A program made the translations under genes and the position numbers. The notes under the pieces are model-generated. The model saw nothing but the letters and a program-made list of their open reading frames with translations. It ran no database searches and was not told where the DNA came from. A stretch of 64,000 nucleotides of DNA from Sphagnum magellanicum (Eukaryota > Streptophyta > Sphagnopsida > Sphagnales > Sphagnaceae). Below are positions 35,590 through 47,465 of this stretch, in pieces. The stretch covers positions 124,001 through 188,000 of the forward strand of contig CM038919.1 of the NCBI GenBank assembly GCA_021904315.1. Reading direction: 5' to 3'. Numbering within the stretch: the stretch's first letter is position 1; each line of letters opens with the position of its first letter.

Positions 35590-35617
35590 AAAATAGCCTG
35601 CAGTGGCAGGCTATTTT
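35590..35617. repeat. Perfect 12-bp stem hairpin
   Basis: AAAATAGCCTGC (35590-35601), loop AGTG, then GCAGGCTATTTT (35606-35617) forms a perfect 12-bp stem. The arm 'ggcaggct' recurs again at 35626-35634 and 'gcaggct' at 35565-35571. No Helitron-like CTRR end follows on either strand. Role unknown. Confidence 0.7.
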
Positions 35618-35699
35618 AACGTAGTGGCAGGCTGTTTTTGTTGACCTTTTTCACTTTTTGTTACTTTTGTTACTTTTTTTACTGCTTGTAACTTTTGTA

Positions 35700-36195
35700 A
35701 ATTATTTTTTACTGTTGAAGGTTCACTGTTTGTTATTTTTTTTACTGCTTGTAACTTTCATAAATTACTTTTTACTATTGAAAGAGGCAAGGGGAATTGT
35801 TTTATTATATTTATTCATTGTTTAGGGGGAGGAGATGCGCCTTGATTTTATTTTTTAAATTTTTTTTACTCTTGAAGGGGGGGTGTACAAGTTAATGTTT
35901 CTTTTTTTCCCTCCATTTGACATGTGGAAGGAAGAGGGGAAGGGGGTTAGTTTTTTTCTTAAAACTATTTTTTAATTGTTGAGTGGCTAGGGAGGGGGGG
36001 TCATAGGTTTTTAGGGTTATATATGTTGAAGGGGGATGGGAGGGGGAGGGGGTTGATTTTTTTTACTGTTGAGCGAGAGGGGGTGGAGGTTAATGTTTTT
36101 TTTTTTTTCTCTTTCATTTGACATGTGCAAGGAGGAGGGGAAGCGGGCTAGTTTTTTTCACAAAACTTTTTTTTCATTATTGAATGGCTAGGGAA
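35700..36195 (+). repeat. G/T-rich dispersed repeat, second locus
   Basis: This matches the blocks at the window start, with one copy of the 'aggggaattgttt ... gcgcctt' block (35783-35860) and two tandem copies of the 'gttaatg-T run-catttgacatgtg-aagg-agaggggaag' block (35870-36000 and 36060-36195). It directly precedes the repeat at 36355, so both may belong to one larger element. Confidence 0.6.
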
Positions 36196-36354
36196 ATGGG
36201 CCAGGATTTTCACTCTTAACAAAAATGTTCCGAGTTGCATGTTTTCTTGCAACTGCTGCTAGGAAGTTGCACAAGATGGTCCGAATGCTCTTCGAACAAT
36301 CTCTGAAAAAAAAGGAGGAAAGTCCAGAAGAGGTTTCAAAGCCGTCGATACGTT

Positions 36355-37250
36355 GCATGGATGTCCTTCGGCAGCCATGGCAATGGCCGTCACAGGACAC
36401 ACACCCCTTCCAGGACCATCCCTAGCAGTACGCAAGAGAGCGATTTCACCCATCACAATTTCCAGGCGTATTTCATCATGTCCCTCCAGTGCGGAAAGGT
36501 CAATGGCGAGCACCATTTTGCGATCCGAGTTTCTACTGCAATCCCAGGAGCAACAGGAAGACTCAGCCATACCATCAGCGGGGAACAAACCCCACAAAAA
36601 AGATCGGACATAGAAAGAGAATGATGGAAAAAAACAGGGAAAGACCAAGAATAAGGGGGCTTGCAGGGAGCTTCTCACCAACAACAAACTCCCCATTTCC
36701 GAGACCCGAAGTAGAGTCGATCCGAAAAATGCTCGATGCGAAAATTCTAAACGAAGATTTTTTTTTCTAGAACAAACCCTCAGGTTGAATTTGAGAAGAC
36801 CTTCAAAAGGGTGGCCTTTGGCCTTCAAAAAACAACAAGATTGATCATGCGGATGACCGTTGCAACCACAAAGACTCAAGAATCTGTGAAATTGATTGTT
36901 GATAACTCACAGCTCCGTAGTCCTCGAGATATTGGAACGAACAGGAGGCATTCAGATCAGTTCAACACTCGCATACTCTAGTTGAGAGCGTTTTTCAACA
37001 ATGTCACAAGAGAGACAATAGAAGCAGAAGAATCAGAAGAGGTTTACGACAAGAAAGAGGCACAAGTCCTCTTTTGTACAAAGACAAGAACTTTGGTGAA
37101 AAATGTAAGAAGACGGCCGTAGGATATATTTTTCAAAATGGAAAGTGGATAGCTCGTGAATGCCAATCGGCTCGTACACAGACCTTGATTGACATCGATC
37201 CAAAGGTTTGGAATGCCATATACCTCGTCAAGAAATGTCCATTGACAAGA
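36355..37250 (+). repeat. Unclassified 0.9-kb dispersed repeat, copy A
   Basis: It is collinear with 51256-52128 in the same orientation. Both begin at 'gatgtcc-tc-g-agccatgg' and share 'ccgtca-aggacacac', 'gggtggcctttgg', 'aaaacaacaagat', 'ggaggcattcagatca', 'acaatgtcacaagagaga' and 'aggcacaagtcctcttt'. Both end in the hairpin module with 'gctcgtgaatgccaa'. Frames on both strands are open for up to 200 codons but match nothing that I know, and they differ between the copies, which argues against conserved coding. Family unknown. Confidence 0.8.
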
Positions 37251-38450
37251 AATAAAAAACATCCACAGCTCTGCACGGAAGGAAGATCACTACGGAACCC
37301 AAACTTTTTTATAGATAACAATGTCGGTTGCGAAAAGAGGGAAATTTTCCAACCTTGGGCCAAGACGCATACACCGTTTAACTGTAGTCGCAACCCGGCT
37401 AAAAATGGCAGATGAACAGCAAAATGGACAGCAAACACAACGAGATACAGGAGAGGGGAACTCTAGAAACAACTTTCGGCAGAAGAGGAATACATACCGA
37501 GCGAAAGCAGCTGTTATAGCGAAGCCTGTTCAAGGGCTCAGTATATTGATGCATAATGGCGCAGAGATCCCGCATCCAACCTAACGGAAGATCAGACCCA
37601 CATAGACACCATTTTAAGTCCAACAGAACACGAGCGACAATAAGTCAATGGAGCAATCTATTCGAGGGGAGACCGGGGATGCTGCAGTCTCACAGGCGAG
37701 CCCAGGCAACAAATAGACAAAAAAAAACAGAAGAGAGGGCGGTCACAGCCTCGCATATAGCATATGCCAAGAAACCGCATGCATTGCACTCCACATAAGC
37801 GTATCGATTTTTTCTATTTTTTTTCGAGTTGTGAACAAAAAGAAAACAGGCCTGGAAACCTATTCCTTAAAAAAAACCAAACACAGTTCAAGGAGACTTA
37901 AAATAGCAGAAAGAAACTACTGCTTGATGACAGTCCCGTCCACAGCAGAAATGAAATTAGCATGGTGCTCTCTCCACACAATAAACAGCCGGAATCCAAA
38001 CGATGGACGCGGAGCCGTAAACCCCACACAAAGCGTGAACAAACACTGAAAACCTGCCTTGTAGAGAAGAGAGAAAATCTGATGCATACCAGAAAAGAAC
38101 TGGCCATGATTATCAACCGGGAACGTCGCCCGTTACTAACGTATAGCTCCAGTAGCCAGCAGGCCTTCGAAGCACAACCGAGCAAGAGACACGACACGAG
38201 TATGAAGCCACTTTAAATATGTTGAGCACTAAACCCTAAAGATGATCTGAACCGCCCATTTCTAGGTTTCCCTCTGGACGGTCAGATGATGGTTCTCGAG
38301 ACTGATCGGACGGCTCTGAATGGTAGATGGAACTGGATTTGTTTCTCGTAGTTAGGGTTAGAAGCTCTCTTTTGTTTCGTGTGTTTTTTTTGTAAGGATT
38401 GCAGGACTTGCGCGAGAGACGCGATTTTGTCATGATCATCAGGCGTCGCC
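37251..38450. other. Spacer and RPL10 5' flank
   Basis: No gene recognised. The last 200 bases, with 'cagggactt-gcgcgagagacgcg'-like GC-richer sequence up to the ATG at 38451, are probably the old promoter and 5' UTR of the RPL10 copy. Confidence 0.4.
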
Positions 38451-40220
38451 ATGGGTCGTCGTAAGTGCTCTTCTTTTCCTGCATGTTTTGTTGGTGATGA
38501 TTCGCTTGTTCTATTTTCTTGCCTGCTTTTCTACGTAGACGAGGAGCAGAGGGATAGTCCCAGCCGACAAGTTTCGCGGGGTTTTTTCCTAGAATCGTTC
38601 TTCCTCTTTGTGCCCCTGTTACGTTGCAACTTTTTTGTTGCTCCCTGTATGTATTCTTTGTGTCCATGTGCGTGTTCTAGTGTTTTTTGGGTCTTTTCTC
38701 TGCTTCTGCTGTGGTTGCATGTGTTAATGTTTCACGACCGTCTTCTTAGTTTGAGGAGCAGACGTTTGTGAAGCTTCGTTCTTCTGTTGTCTTGCCGCTA
38801 AGCCATGTGTTAGATATGCTTTCTGATTTCGGATTGTTTGTTGACTTTCCTTTTGTAGGTCCAGCAGGGTGCAACCGGCAGATCGTGAACAAACCGTACC
38901 CAGAGTCACGGTTCTGCAGGGGTGTGCCAGACCCCAAGATTCGCATCTATGATGTGGGTACGAAGAAGAAGGGAGTGGACAAATTCCCCTTTTGTGTGCA
39001 CTTGGTCATTTGAGAGAAGGAGAAGGTGTCTGGTGAGGCACTGGAAGCTGCTCGCATTGCCTGCAACTGTACATGACTAAGTTTGCTGGCAAGGATGCAT
39101 TCCACCTGCGGGTTCATCCATTCCATGTGCTCCGCATCAACAAGATGCTTTCATGTGCTGGGGCTGATAGGCTTCAGACAGGAATGAGGGGAGCTTTCGG
39201 AACGCCACAAGGTGTTTGCGATCGAGTTGCCATTGGGTAGGTGCTGTTGTCTTTGCACTGCAAGGACCAGAATGGAATCCATGCTCAAGAAGCTCTCCGT
39301 AGAGCCAAATTGAAATTCCCTGGTCGCCAGAAGATTATCCTTAGCAGAAAATGGTATGTAACCAGCCCATCTTAGTAGACACTTACATAATACACAGTTT
39401 AGTGGTTGTCCGACTCATGCAGGGATTTTGTGAAAGATTAACAGTGGTTCTTTGGCACTGTATGTACAAGATATGCACTTGCAACCTACTAAGTATGTAC
39501 CAGCTTCTTGTTAGTATGAAGTGTGGGCATACATTCGATACTATCTGCTTCTCTTTCTCTTTTTTTGAATTTTGTAGGATCTTTGTTAGATGGGTTCTAA
39601 GCTTCAGCACCACGAAGTTGAATAGAATATTCCCTGCTGCTGAGAATGTGCTTCCTAGAAATTCTGTTGCAGGGGCTTCACAAAGATTTTGAGGACGGAC
39701 TATGTTAAGTGGAAGGAAGAAAACCGTCTTCAGCATGATGGCGTGAATGCAGTGGTATATCTTTCTTTCGTACTAATTTTATGGTGTTTCAGGGTGCAGT
39801 CAATATGTGTACCCTTTATCTATTGGAGTAGGTTGTGTTGCTAGTTTTTTATTTTCCACGTGCGTGATTGGTCGTTGTAACAAGTGAGAGACTTTCACTT
39901 TTGTTGATACTGCTTGTGTTTATTGTTTCCTTGTTTGAGTTTGTCCCTTCTGTGTGTGTTCCTTCTTCCTGGTTCTGTTAGTCCTTATTTGGAAGTCTTT
40001 CTTTTAATTTTAAGGAAAAGTTTTGGCCTTGTTCTTGCTTTCTTTATCATGAGTATGAAGGTTTCTTGATTCTCATGAGAGTTGTTGTTTTTGCATTGTT
40101 TGTTTGTCACAGCTTCTTGGATGCCATGGGCGACTGTCAAACCGAACACCAGGAGAGCTTTTGCAGATGCTGCTGTGTCCTCTGCCTAGGGTAGTGTCAG
40201 CAGGCTACTGGAACATTTAA
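38451..40220 (+). pseudogene. RPL10: 60S ribosomal protein L10 pseudogene with introns
   Basis: RPL10 (uL16) is a core protein of the cytosolic large ribosomal subunit. Four exons are visible. Exon 1 (38451-38460) encodes MGR plus one base, donor GTAAGT. Exon 2 (38859-39353) reads '[19 protein letters not shown]', 'KIRIYDVG', '[15 protein letters not shown]' and, later, '[18 protein letters not shown]'. Exon 3 (39673-39754) reads 'GFTKILRTDY' and 'ENRLQHDGVNA'. Exon 4 (40113-40220) reads 'LLGCHGRLSNRTPGEL'. Splice sites are still consensus. The copy is dead: TGG to TGA at 39011-39013, a one-base loss in the ACN(K)YM region near 39068, two codons lost from the RVRVHPF motif, and CAG to TAG at about 39238. 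Retained introns show that it arose by DNA duplication and not by retroposition. Confidence 0.95.
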
Positions 40221-41327
40221 TTTTCAGCAATGGTATTGGATTCATTGCATGCACCAGATGCATGGAAATTCACTGTTGTGGTTAGTTGAGGATGGAATCA
40301 AGTGGCGAATGTTGAATCGGAAAATCAAAAGAACAAACACACAATAGGCATGCACTGCGCATGTTACAGGAACATAATCCATTTGAATTGGGTTTCTAGA
40401 GAAAGCTTTTCAAACAGGATGCTCAGATGCAAGTTGTCTGAGCAGAGTTCGAGCACCTTTGTGACATGTGGTTGTCACAATAGCACACTTTCAGTATGAT
40501 GACTTACATCATCAGATCATATGGTTAAGTTATGGTCATGAGCCGCCCTTGTTGAGTGGTAGCCAGAATGGTGACTGGATCTTCTTGTTGCACCTGGAAA
40601 CATAATAGGCAACCAGCACATGAATGTCCACGAAATAGTAATGTCGGTGTGGCACCAGCATATCCACCCCTTGGAGCCTCACAGTAGAAGGGCACCTGGG
40701 ATGTGGTTTATAAAATTGTAAGGCATGTTTGTGAGCTTCAATATTCTGACTATAACTTGTGGCTGCATGAACTTTCCACAGTCCAGAAGAAAACAATTTC
40801 TCCAGACACTTGCGGCTTTTAATGGGAAAAGTATTTCTACTGGACATCTGCCCTATGATTGTTCAGTGTTCGCAGGAGGGCCTTTTCCGACTGTGGAGAG
40901 GCCTCAATCCTGCCCTTGCAATTGCAAATCCAAATGTAAGAAATTTGAATCTTGGAGGTGCATAGCTTGCGGATTCGAGTATGTTTCAGGGTTTGATTCA
41001 AAACCCTAAACCATCCTTGAATTGTAGCAGATCTCCTTTCATTTGAGTTTAGGGTTTAGTGTTGCAGGCTCAATTCATCAACTCTCACCAGCCACCAAAG
41101 AATGATCTGCAATTTGCTGGAGAGTTAAAAAATCCGTTGGTAGGGCAAATGCAAAATGCAGTGGTGTTCAGGACAGGGAACTGTGTTGGAACTGTGCTAA
41201 AATTGAAGGTACGTGCCTTTGTCACATGCTTGGCATGTTGGAATCAAATGTAGTTTTTGTATAGGATTTAGGGTTTATGTTGTAGGGGAGGTTCCTGTAC
41301 AATTGCATTCTCCGGAGAGTTTAAGGT
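40221..41327. other. Spacer with unidentified coding-like patches
   Basis: A plus-strand frame at 40836-41009 is Cys-rich ('CPCNCKSKCKKF', 'CIACGFEY') and a second at 41068-41206 ends at an AAG|GTACGT donor-like site. They may be exons of a gene that I do not recognise, possibly continuing to the frame at 41328. 'Tttagggttt'-type telomeric words are scattered here. Confidence 0.35.
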
Positions 41328-41714
41328 ATGGCAACTAGTGTCATAGCTGCGGCAAAAGTTTCACCATTTGTGGAAGAGTTAGTCAAGTACTCTGCTCTTG
41401 GTGGTCTTTCAGACCAAATTAGAACGATCAAAAAGCTTGTGGATTTTTCACTGCTTCATTCTCATCTGTTCACGCGGGGCAACACTTTTCTGGACTACAT
41501 ATCCTTTGCAGTGGGAGCATTTTTGTCCTTGACTGCCTTGTGTCTTGAATTGCTGGTTAAATTTGAGGCCCGTGTTATTGATGAGGCAGGTATGGACCAC
41601 AGGCACCATCAGGGTTGCTATTGTTTGGACTGCCTGGAACAGGCAAGAGCACGAGAGCAGCCGCCTGAGAGGCTATGTCCCTTTGTAATCAAGGATCCTG
41701 ATGTTGTAGGCTAG
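41328..41714 (+). CDS. Hypothetical protein, 128 residues
   Basis: An ATG-started frame of 128 codons. Residues 1-45 are mixed ('ATSVIAAAKVSPFVEELVKY'); residues about 55-80 ('FLDYISFAVGAFLSLTALCL') form one plausible membrane helix. The C-terminal third has a Cys-rich patch ('CYCLDCLEQARARE') and ends shortly after 'CPFVIKDPDVVG'. I do not recognise the family. The codon-like composition and GC level are higher than in nearby spacer, which is why it is listed, but it could be an exon of a larger gene, a relic like its neighbours, or chance. Confidence 0.35.
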   Translation: MATSVIAAAKVSPFVEELVKYSALGGLSDQIRTIKKLVDFSLLHSHLFTRGNTFLDYISFAVGAFLSLTALCLELLVKFEARVIDEAGMDHRHHQGCYCLDCLEQARAREQPPERLCPFVIKDPDVVG

Positions 41715-43266
41715 TTTCACAGGGAAATTGAGCAGGCCTAGAGCAATATTTGCAGCAACTGAATGAGCCACCCCTGTAGTAATAGATTGCTCGACTTCTG
41801 GAAAACCAAAATGGGGAAGAAAAATTTATTATTTCATTAAAGCGGTACGTGAGCTGGGTTCAGAATGTTGTGGTATATTTACCACATGACTACCCACCAC
41901 TCTTTAAACTTGTGTCCATGATCACATACCAGTTGCCCTTCTCCTTTGCCATGCAGTCTCAATACCAGACCAGGGAACAACTTTCTTTCTTTCTCATGTA
42001 TGGATGAAGGAATGGTGGGGGCTTCAATCCAGTCTTGTCAGTGTCTGTAGGGTTTGAACTTTGGACCTCCTCTTTGTACCATTCACAGATTTGTTTGTGG
42101 ATCTTGGACTGTATTATTGAGTCTCTTTTTAATTCTATTCAGAAATTATGATCAGTATGGAGAAGTTCAGAGTACCTGTGAAGATGTTGAAGTCAGTTTT
42201 GTGAAGCAGTATCTCTATTTAGCTAATTTCTATGAATCTGATTTCATTAAGCGTCTCATGAAAGATAGGACAAAAAGAAACCCTAATTCTAGGGTTTTGG
42301 AGCCGAAAAACAAAAAGAAACCCACCTTCGGCACAAGAAGGGCTGCATTGTGCCTAGCAGCAGCAGCAGCAACTGTGGCCATTTCTCCTCCTCGACTCCC
42401 ACCGCGCCCCAAAATCTGCAAAAGAGATGCAAATGTCGAGAGCAGATGTCTAAACCCTAAACCCTAAATCCCCTCTACGCTAGGTACACTGTAAACTCCC
42501 ACGTGAGGTGGTGGGTAGGAGAATAAGGATGTATTAGGATGGTAGGAAGGTTTTCCATCCAAAAGCTTTCACCCCAATTTTTACTTTAAAGCTTTTTCTT
42601 CCTCCTATTTTTCATCCAGAACATATCACCTGATTTGTCAGTGGCCTGATCATTTCAACAAGCAATTTTTGAAGAATATCTTTCACAAGAAAAGAGAAAT
42701 CTCCATTCTCTAGATCAAGAAGAAATTTTTGAAGAAGGTTTATCTTGTGGCTATGCCAAATTCAATGGAATGAAGTACCAATTTTTAATGACAAAATGCT
42801 CACTTGATTGAGTGTAATTGTGAAAAAAAAACTAAACTACAAAAAATGAAACCTACATTGGAAAACTGAATAAAAAAAAACCAGACCCAGACATTTGCAT
42901 TCAACAATCGCATCTTGAACATTTGCATTCAACATTCTTGAGGAATCTTTGATTGTTTTGAGTATAGACTCCAAGATATCAAACTAAAGCTGTGCAGTGG
43001 ATATGAGAACCACAGTTGTCCATATCCTTAATGGAGTTGGACAACAGTTCAAATATTAGTACACAAAAATGCTTAATGGGAAATTTTGAAACATACAAGA
43101 ACCCATTGTCAAATCAAATTGAGTAGTGCACATTTCCTTTCCTCTTTGAAATACAGAACTCTGGGATCAGCCTCAGCTGGACAAAAAAAGGCCAGATCTT
43201 GGGGGAGAAGCAGTTTTGAGAAATGTACAACCACTTAATGAACTAGTTAAGAGTGCTGTCCATCTA
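41715..43266. other. Spacer downstream of Y3IP1
   Basis: The part next to 43266 is the likely 3' UTR of the minus-strand Y3IP1 gene. A plus-strand frame at 42054-42467 has no recognised family. Short telomere-like 'ccctaaaccctaaa' words occur near 42455. Confidence 0.4.
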
Positions 43267-44722
43267 TCACTGGAGGGAATTGAAGAAGAGGATCAACACT
43301 TCTGTCACCCCAATGATGATAGGGATGAAGCTCACAATATACAGTAGACTAAAACCCTGCAACCCAACACAAACAAAGGTTTTTGTGTGTTAGTTAATGA
43401 CTAAACCCCAAACCCAGACAAGTATAATTAGAGGTGATGCAACCAACTGGCTTTTATTTAGTAGGATTAACATATACCCAAAACCAATTTGCAAGGGATG
43501 CTATCCAGCCTGACCCATTTTCATGCTGAAAGAAAGACGACAACCTTATTGGAAATGGGTTTAGGATAGGAGAGTGGATAGACAATTTTTTTTACCACAG
43601 CAGGTGGCACCATGTCAGTGAGTTCCTTTTGCTCTGCCCCAGGTTGAATCTCTGCTGCTGCATCCCAATCTACGTGAGCTCGCTGGGCTACCAATTTTGG
43701 GTCTACACCAGTTGGAGTCACTTTTGCATATGGTCTGGCTGCAGGGTTCAACTCTTGAAGCTCATCCTTGAAGCACAGACAACACAATCCAGTGTTCAAA
43801 CTTTGTGGATTGAATGAAGAACAACACATATAGCATAACAAAAAATTTGGGGCCACAAAGAGAGGAGTGCTTGGCCAAAAGAAAGAAAGAATCAATCCAA
43901 ACCTCCATGTTTGGCCATGCAGTCATTTCTTTTGCGAGCTCCCTTAACACAAGTCTATCAGCTGGCATTCTCCCTTCATTGATCTGGATTGCAAGCAAAC
44001 CACCCATCATCTAGAGTTAGTAAGCAAAGAAACAAAAGAAAAACAAGCTGTTGTGACTTCGATAGAAAGAAAAACCCACTTGGTTAGTGAATAAGAAGCC
44101 CCTGTATCTGTAGGACCCACATTGTTTCTTTTTCCTCAGCATTTGTGTTGGATATGTAAAAGGCACGGCAACAACATATTTGCAATATTCAGTATCTTTT
44201 TAAATTCAAGTTGAAAATTATGATCAAAACAACAATGCAAAGCATACACTAAGATAAGAAAGAGCGTTTTCTCAGAGAAATGATCACAGTCATGTTCCCA
44301 TCACCTCTACAAGAGCATTTGCCAGATCCTCACGAGAGCAGCCACGGCCATCTTCAATATCAAGCTCCTTGCGCCACTGAACCTCACGTGGATCTTCAAT
44401 CATAATTGTCAACTTGACCTGTTCAGATGGAAAAACAAAATGCAATAGAAAGACCAAATCTCAATAAGGTGACCCAAACCCAAGGAAAAAGAAGAAAAAA
44501 ACAATGCCATTTTTATGAAAGATTATGCATTTGAAGCATCAAACTGCAGAAATGGTTATTGACATCAATCAAATGATGTTTCCATTTACGTTAAAATGCT
44601 GCTGCAGGTTCTAGAAAACCAAAATTGCAATAGCGACAAATCCACAGAGAGAGAGAGAGAGAGAGAGAGAACCGCACTTCTGCAAAGCTCATGTCTCGCT
44701 TCTTCTTCAAAAGATCCAGAAC
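43267..44722 (-). CDS. Y3IP1: Ycf3-interacting protein 1 (Y3IP1), C-terminal five exons
   Basis: Y3IP1 is a plastid thylakoid protein that works with Ycf3 in photosystem I assembly. Five exons are visible on the minus strand: 44722-44678, 44418-44305, 43983-43903, 43766-43596 and 43356-43267. They encode 'VLDLLKKKRDMSFAE', 'VKLTIMIEDPREV', 'NEGRMPADRLVLRELAKEM', 'WPNME', 'VTPTGVDPKLVAQRAHVDWD' and a final membrane helix ending 'VLILFFNSLQ' and TGA. Order and spacing match the family, including the C-terminal hydrophobic tail. All exons are multiples of three (45, 114, 81, 171, 90 bases), all introns are phase 0, and sites are GT-AG with one AAG acceptor. No stop or shift is present in these 166 codons. 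The N-terminal part with the transit peptide was not found upstream, so the gene is either incomplete or has a distant or diverged first exon. Confidence 0.85.
44648..44670. repeat. GA/TC microsatellite just inside a Y3IP1 intron
   Basis: An uninterrupted (GA)n run. On the minus strand it is a (TC)n tract that begins within ten bases after the donor of the 44678 exon, so length change here could affect splice-site choice. Confidence 0.85.
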
Positions 44723-45181
44723 CTGCAGCAAACCCCCAATCTCAAATTAGACCCCCGAAAAAAAAAAAAAAACTGACTTCAATTTCTGCCCTGTGGGTTG
44801 CATCCAGAAACCCATGCCTTTTTTCCAATGGCCAACAACAACAAACACAGCAAAAAAAACAACCATCACACACTCTTTCTACTCTTTGAAACCAGACTAC
44901 ATGTAAGAGGATGTGCTCTTTGAAGCTATCCAAGACGAGAAAGTGCATGCGTGCTCAGGATGGTAACTGAAAACAAACAACAAGGAAGAAAGAAGCAGAT
45001 AGCAATTTCCTAACATATTAAATGATGATGATGATTCTCTCCAGCAGCATTGCAATCTGTTTGTGGATCCAAGTTTAGTTTACGGCGAATGTCCAAATTG
45101 CAGAGAGAGATAATGAAACCCTAATGAAACACATTTGTGGAACAACTCAGTGCACTAGTAGTGGTAACAGCCATAGCTCAA

Positions 45182-45500
45182 AAACCCCACTCCCCTTTTG
45201 CAACAACAACAGAGAAAACTTCAAAACCAAAACCAAAACCAGACATGTATGGTAGTAGCAAAATCCAGAAACCTAAAAGACCCCTTTTGCAACAACAGAT
45301 GAGAAAACAAATCAAATTCAAGACCAGACATGTATGGCAGCAAAATCCAGAAACCTCAAAAACCCATTCCCTTTTACAACAACACAGCCAAAAATATCAA
45401 AACCAAAAGCAAGACATGAATCGTAGCAACATCCAGAAACCTCCAAAAACCCATTCCAGAAACCTCAAAAACCCATTTGCCTTTAGCAAACACCACATGA
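45182..45500 (+). repeat. Minisatellite, about 80-bp unit
   Basis: About four diverged copies of 'gacatgtatgg-ag-agcaaa' followed by 'atccagaaacct-aaa-accc' and '-tttgcaacaac'. It lies upstream of the visible Y3IP1 exons on the minus strand and may sit in an intron or promoter region. No coding role is seen. Confidence 0.7.
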
Positions 45501-45654
45501 GATTTTTGTAAGTTTTATTTTTATTTTTCCCACAAATTAAAACCAGTCATCTATGATAGATAGGAGCAAAATCCAGAGAAACCTGCACTCATTTAAGTAC
45601 TATTGTGGCAACAGAAAAAGAGAAAGAAACCAATACACTGATTTATGATAATAA

Positions 45655-45785
45655 TCAAAATTATTGATTTATAATATTTATTAAAATTATGGATTTATAT
45701 TAATTATTAAAATTATGGATTTATATTAATTATTAAAATTATGGATTTATATTAATTGTTAAAATTATGGATTTTTATTTATTTA
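45655..45785. repeat. AT-only tandem repeat, 26-bp unit
   Basis: Four to five copies of 'aattattaaaattatgg' plus 'atttatatt'. A run of A (about 45810-45829) follows after a GGGCCCCC patch. Confidence 0.8.
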
Positions 45786-45829
45786 TTTATTAAAAAAGAA
45801 AAGGGCCCCCAAAAAAAAAAAAAAAAAAA

Positions 45830-47465
45830 CCACTCATTTTATCCACAATACCCCAAACCCAGCAATCTGGCCAATCTGGGGCCAGAGTGAACCAGCACTC
45901 CAACCAGTGCAGCATGAAGGATGAATGATAAGTTATCTGGAAACAGTTTTCTGTTAGGGTTCCAATTCCCTAGTTAACCAGCAGGATGAGATACTTGCAT
46001 GTCCATTCAAAGGTGCTCGTTTGTCCCAATTTAACACAGAGCTACACGTTTCATCCCATTTCCTTTCATCCCATATCCTTTGCCCTAAGTTCATCTGTTG
46101 TAACCTATGTAAGCAGCCCCAAGGAGGACATTAATTACAACTTAGGTACCTATTTTGGGATTGTCCAAAAGATTAATTAATATTTGTGATGGGCTGATCA
46201 AAGATGCCCAACACAAAAGAAAGGAAAAAAAAAGAAAAAAAATTGAACTTTAAGAGCTCCCCCAACAACTAATTATATCATGTTGAATAATTGGTTAATT
46301 ATATTAAAATTTATCTTCACATATAATATTATATTATATTATGTTTTCCAAGGCTTTTTTTGGCTTGCATTTTGAAATATATATAATATTTTTGGCAAGT
46401 GAATAAGATGTCAAGTATTTTCATCCATTTTTGATACAATAACAAATTGCTATGCTACTTTTCTTTTATCTTTGTTTGCATTTGTTTTTATGCTTTTAAA
46501 TTTCTTTGTTTGTAATGCTTCAAATTCATTCACCTTTTTAATTCTCGTGATGCAATGAATTGCAATAGGATGATGCATGGAAGATTTATGCTCTTATTAA
46601 TAAATTAGTGAGAGCTTTAATTAGTGATATTTGATTTTTAAAAAATCGAAAAATCTCGTGTTAATTTTTGATATTTAAACAATAATATTCATCAAACATT
46701 TTGCACCCACAACATCCCATTTTTCACCAAAGATCAAAGCTTTTTTTTTAATTATTAACAAAAACAATGTGTGTACAATAATTGTGACACAACCAAAAAA
46801 TAATAATGGAACAAGAACATGCTAATGACTTAGGGCTAATTATATTACCCTTTTTTAAGTTTCCAAAATTGTTGACATTATGTAACTTGAAATTTCAAAA
46901 TTTCAAACACTTTGGGTGCTAAATTTCTCAACAAATCAGAATTTTTCAAAAAAAAATTAATTACCGCTGAATCACAAAGGTAATATGAATCACAAATATG
47001 ATGAATCACTTCATGTGCTTGAAAGTATTTCAATGGTGGTTCAAGAACAGTTTACCTTCCCCTCCACCAATGACCATCTGAAAGGAATGAACACAAAATA
47101 CTTCATGATTTGTGTATGAATCCAAGGAGACTTGATTTTCTTCATCCCCCTTCCCAAAGCATTGCACCACAATGTGAGATAGATAGCTTGTGAAGTAACT
47201 GGATGTGATTACATCATTTACTGCTAGCAACCTACTAGCTGCCACACACAAAAGAGCCTTGTTGTGGCAAATTTTGAATGCAGAAATATATGTAAACTCT
47301 ATGATCAAGCAATATGTTGAACATCATGAAACCTCAGATGAGTTGATCTCTTTGCAGGATGTTATGTGCTGCCTGCCTGCTTTTAGAGAGCTTATACAGC
47401 CTCTGTGTCTCTTTTACTGCACAGTACAAGCAATTTGCTTTTGGAGGCTCCTCGTAGATGCAGAC
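45830..47465. other. AT-rich spacer
   Basis: No gene recognised. The right end is the likely 3' UTR of the minus-strand hydrolase. The missing 5' exons of Y3IP1 were looked for here and not found. Confidence 0.4.

Noticed and set aside
36259-36879. 206-codon minus-strand frame in repeat copy A as a gene
   Set aside because: The frame is not kept in copy B, has no ATG-linked family match and overlaps open frames on the other strand.
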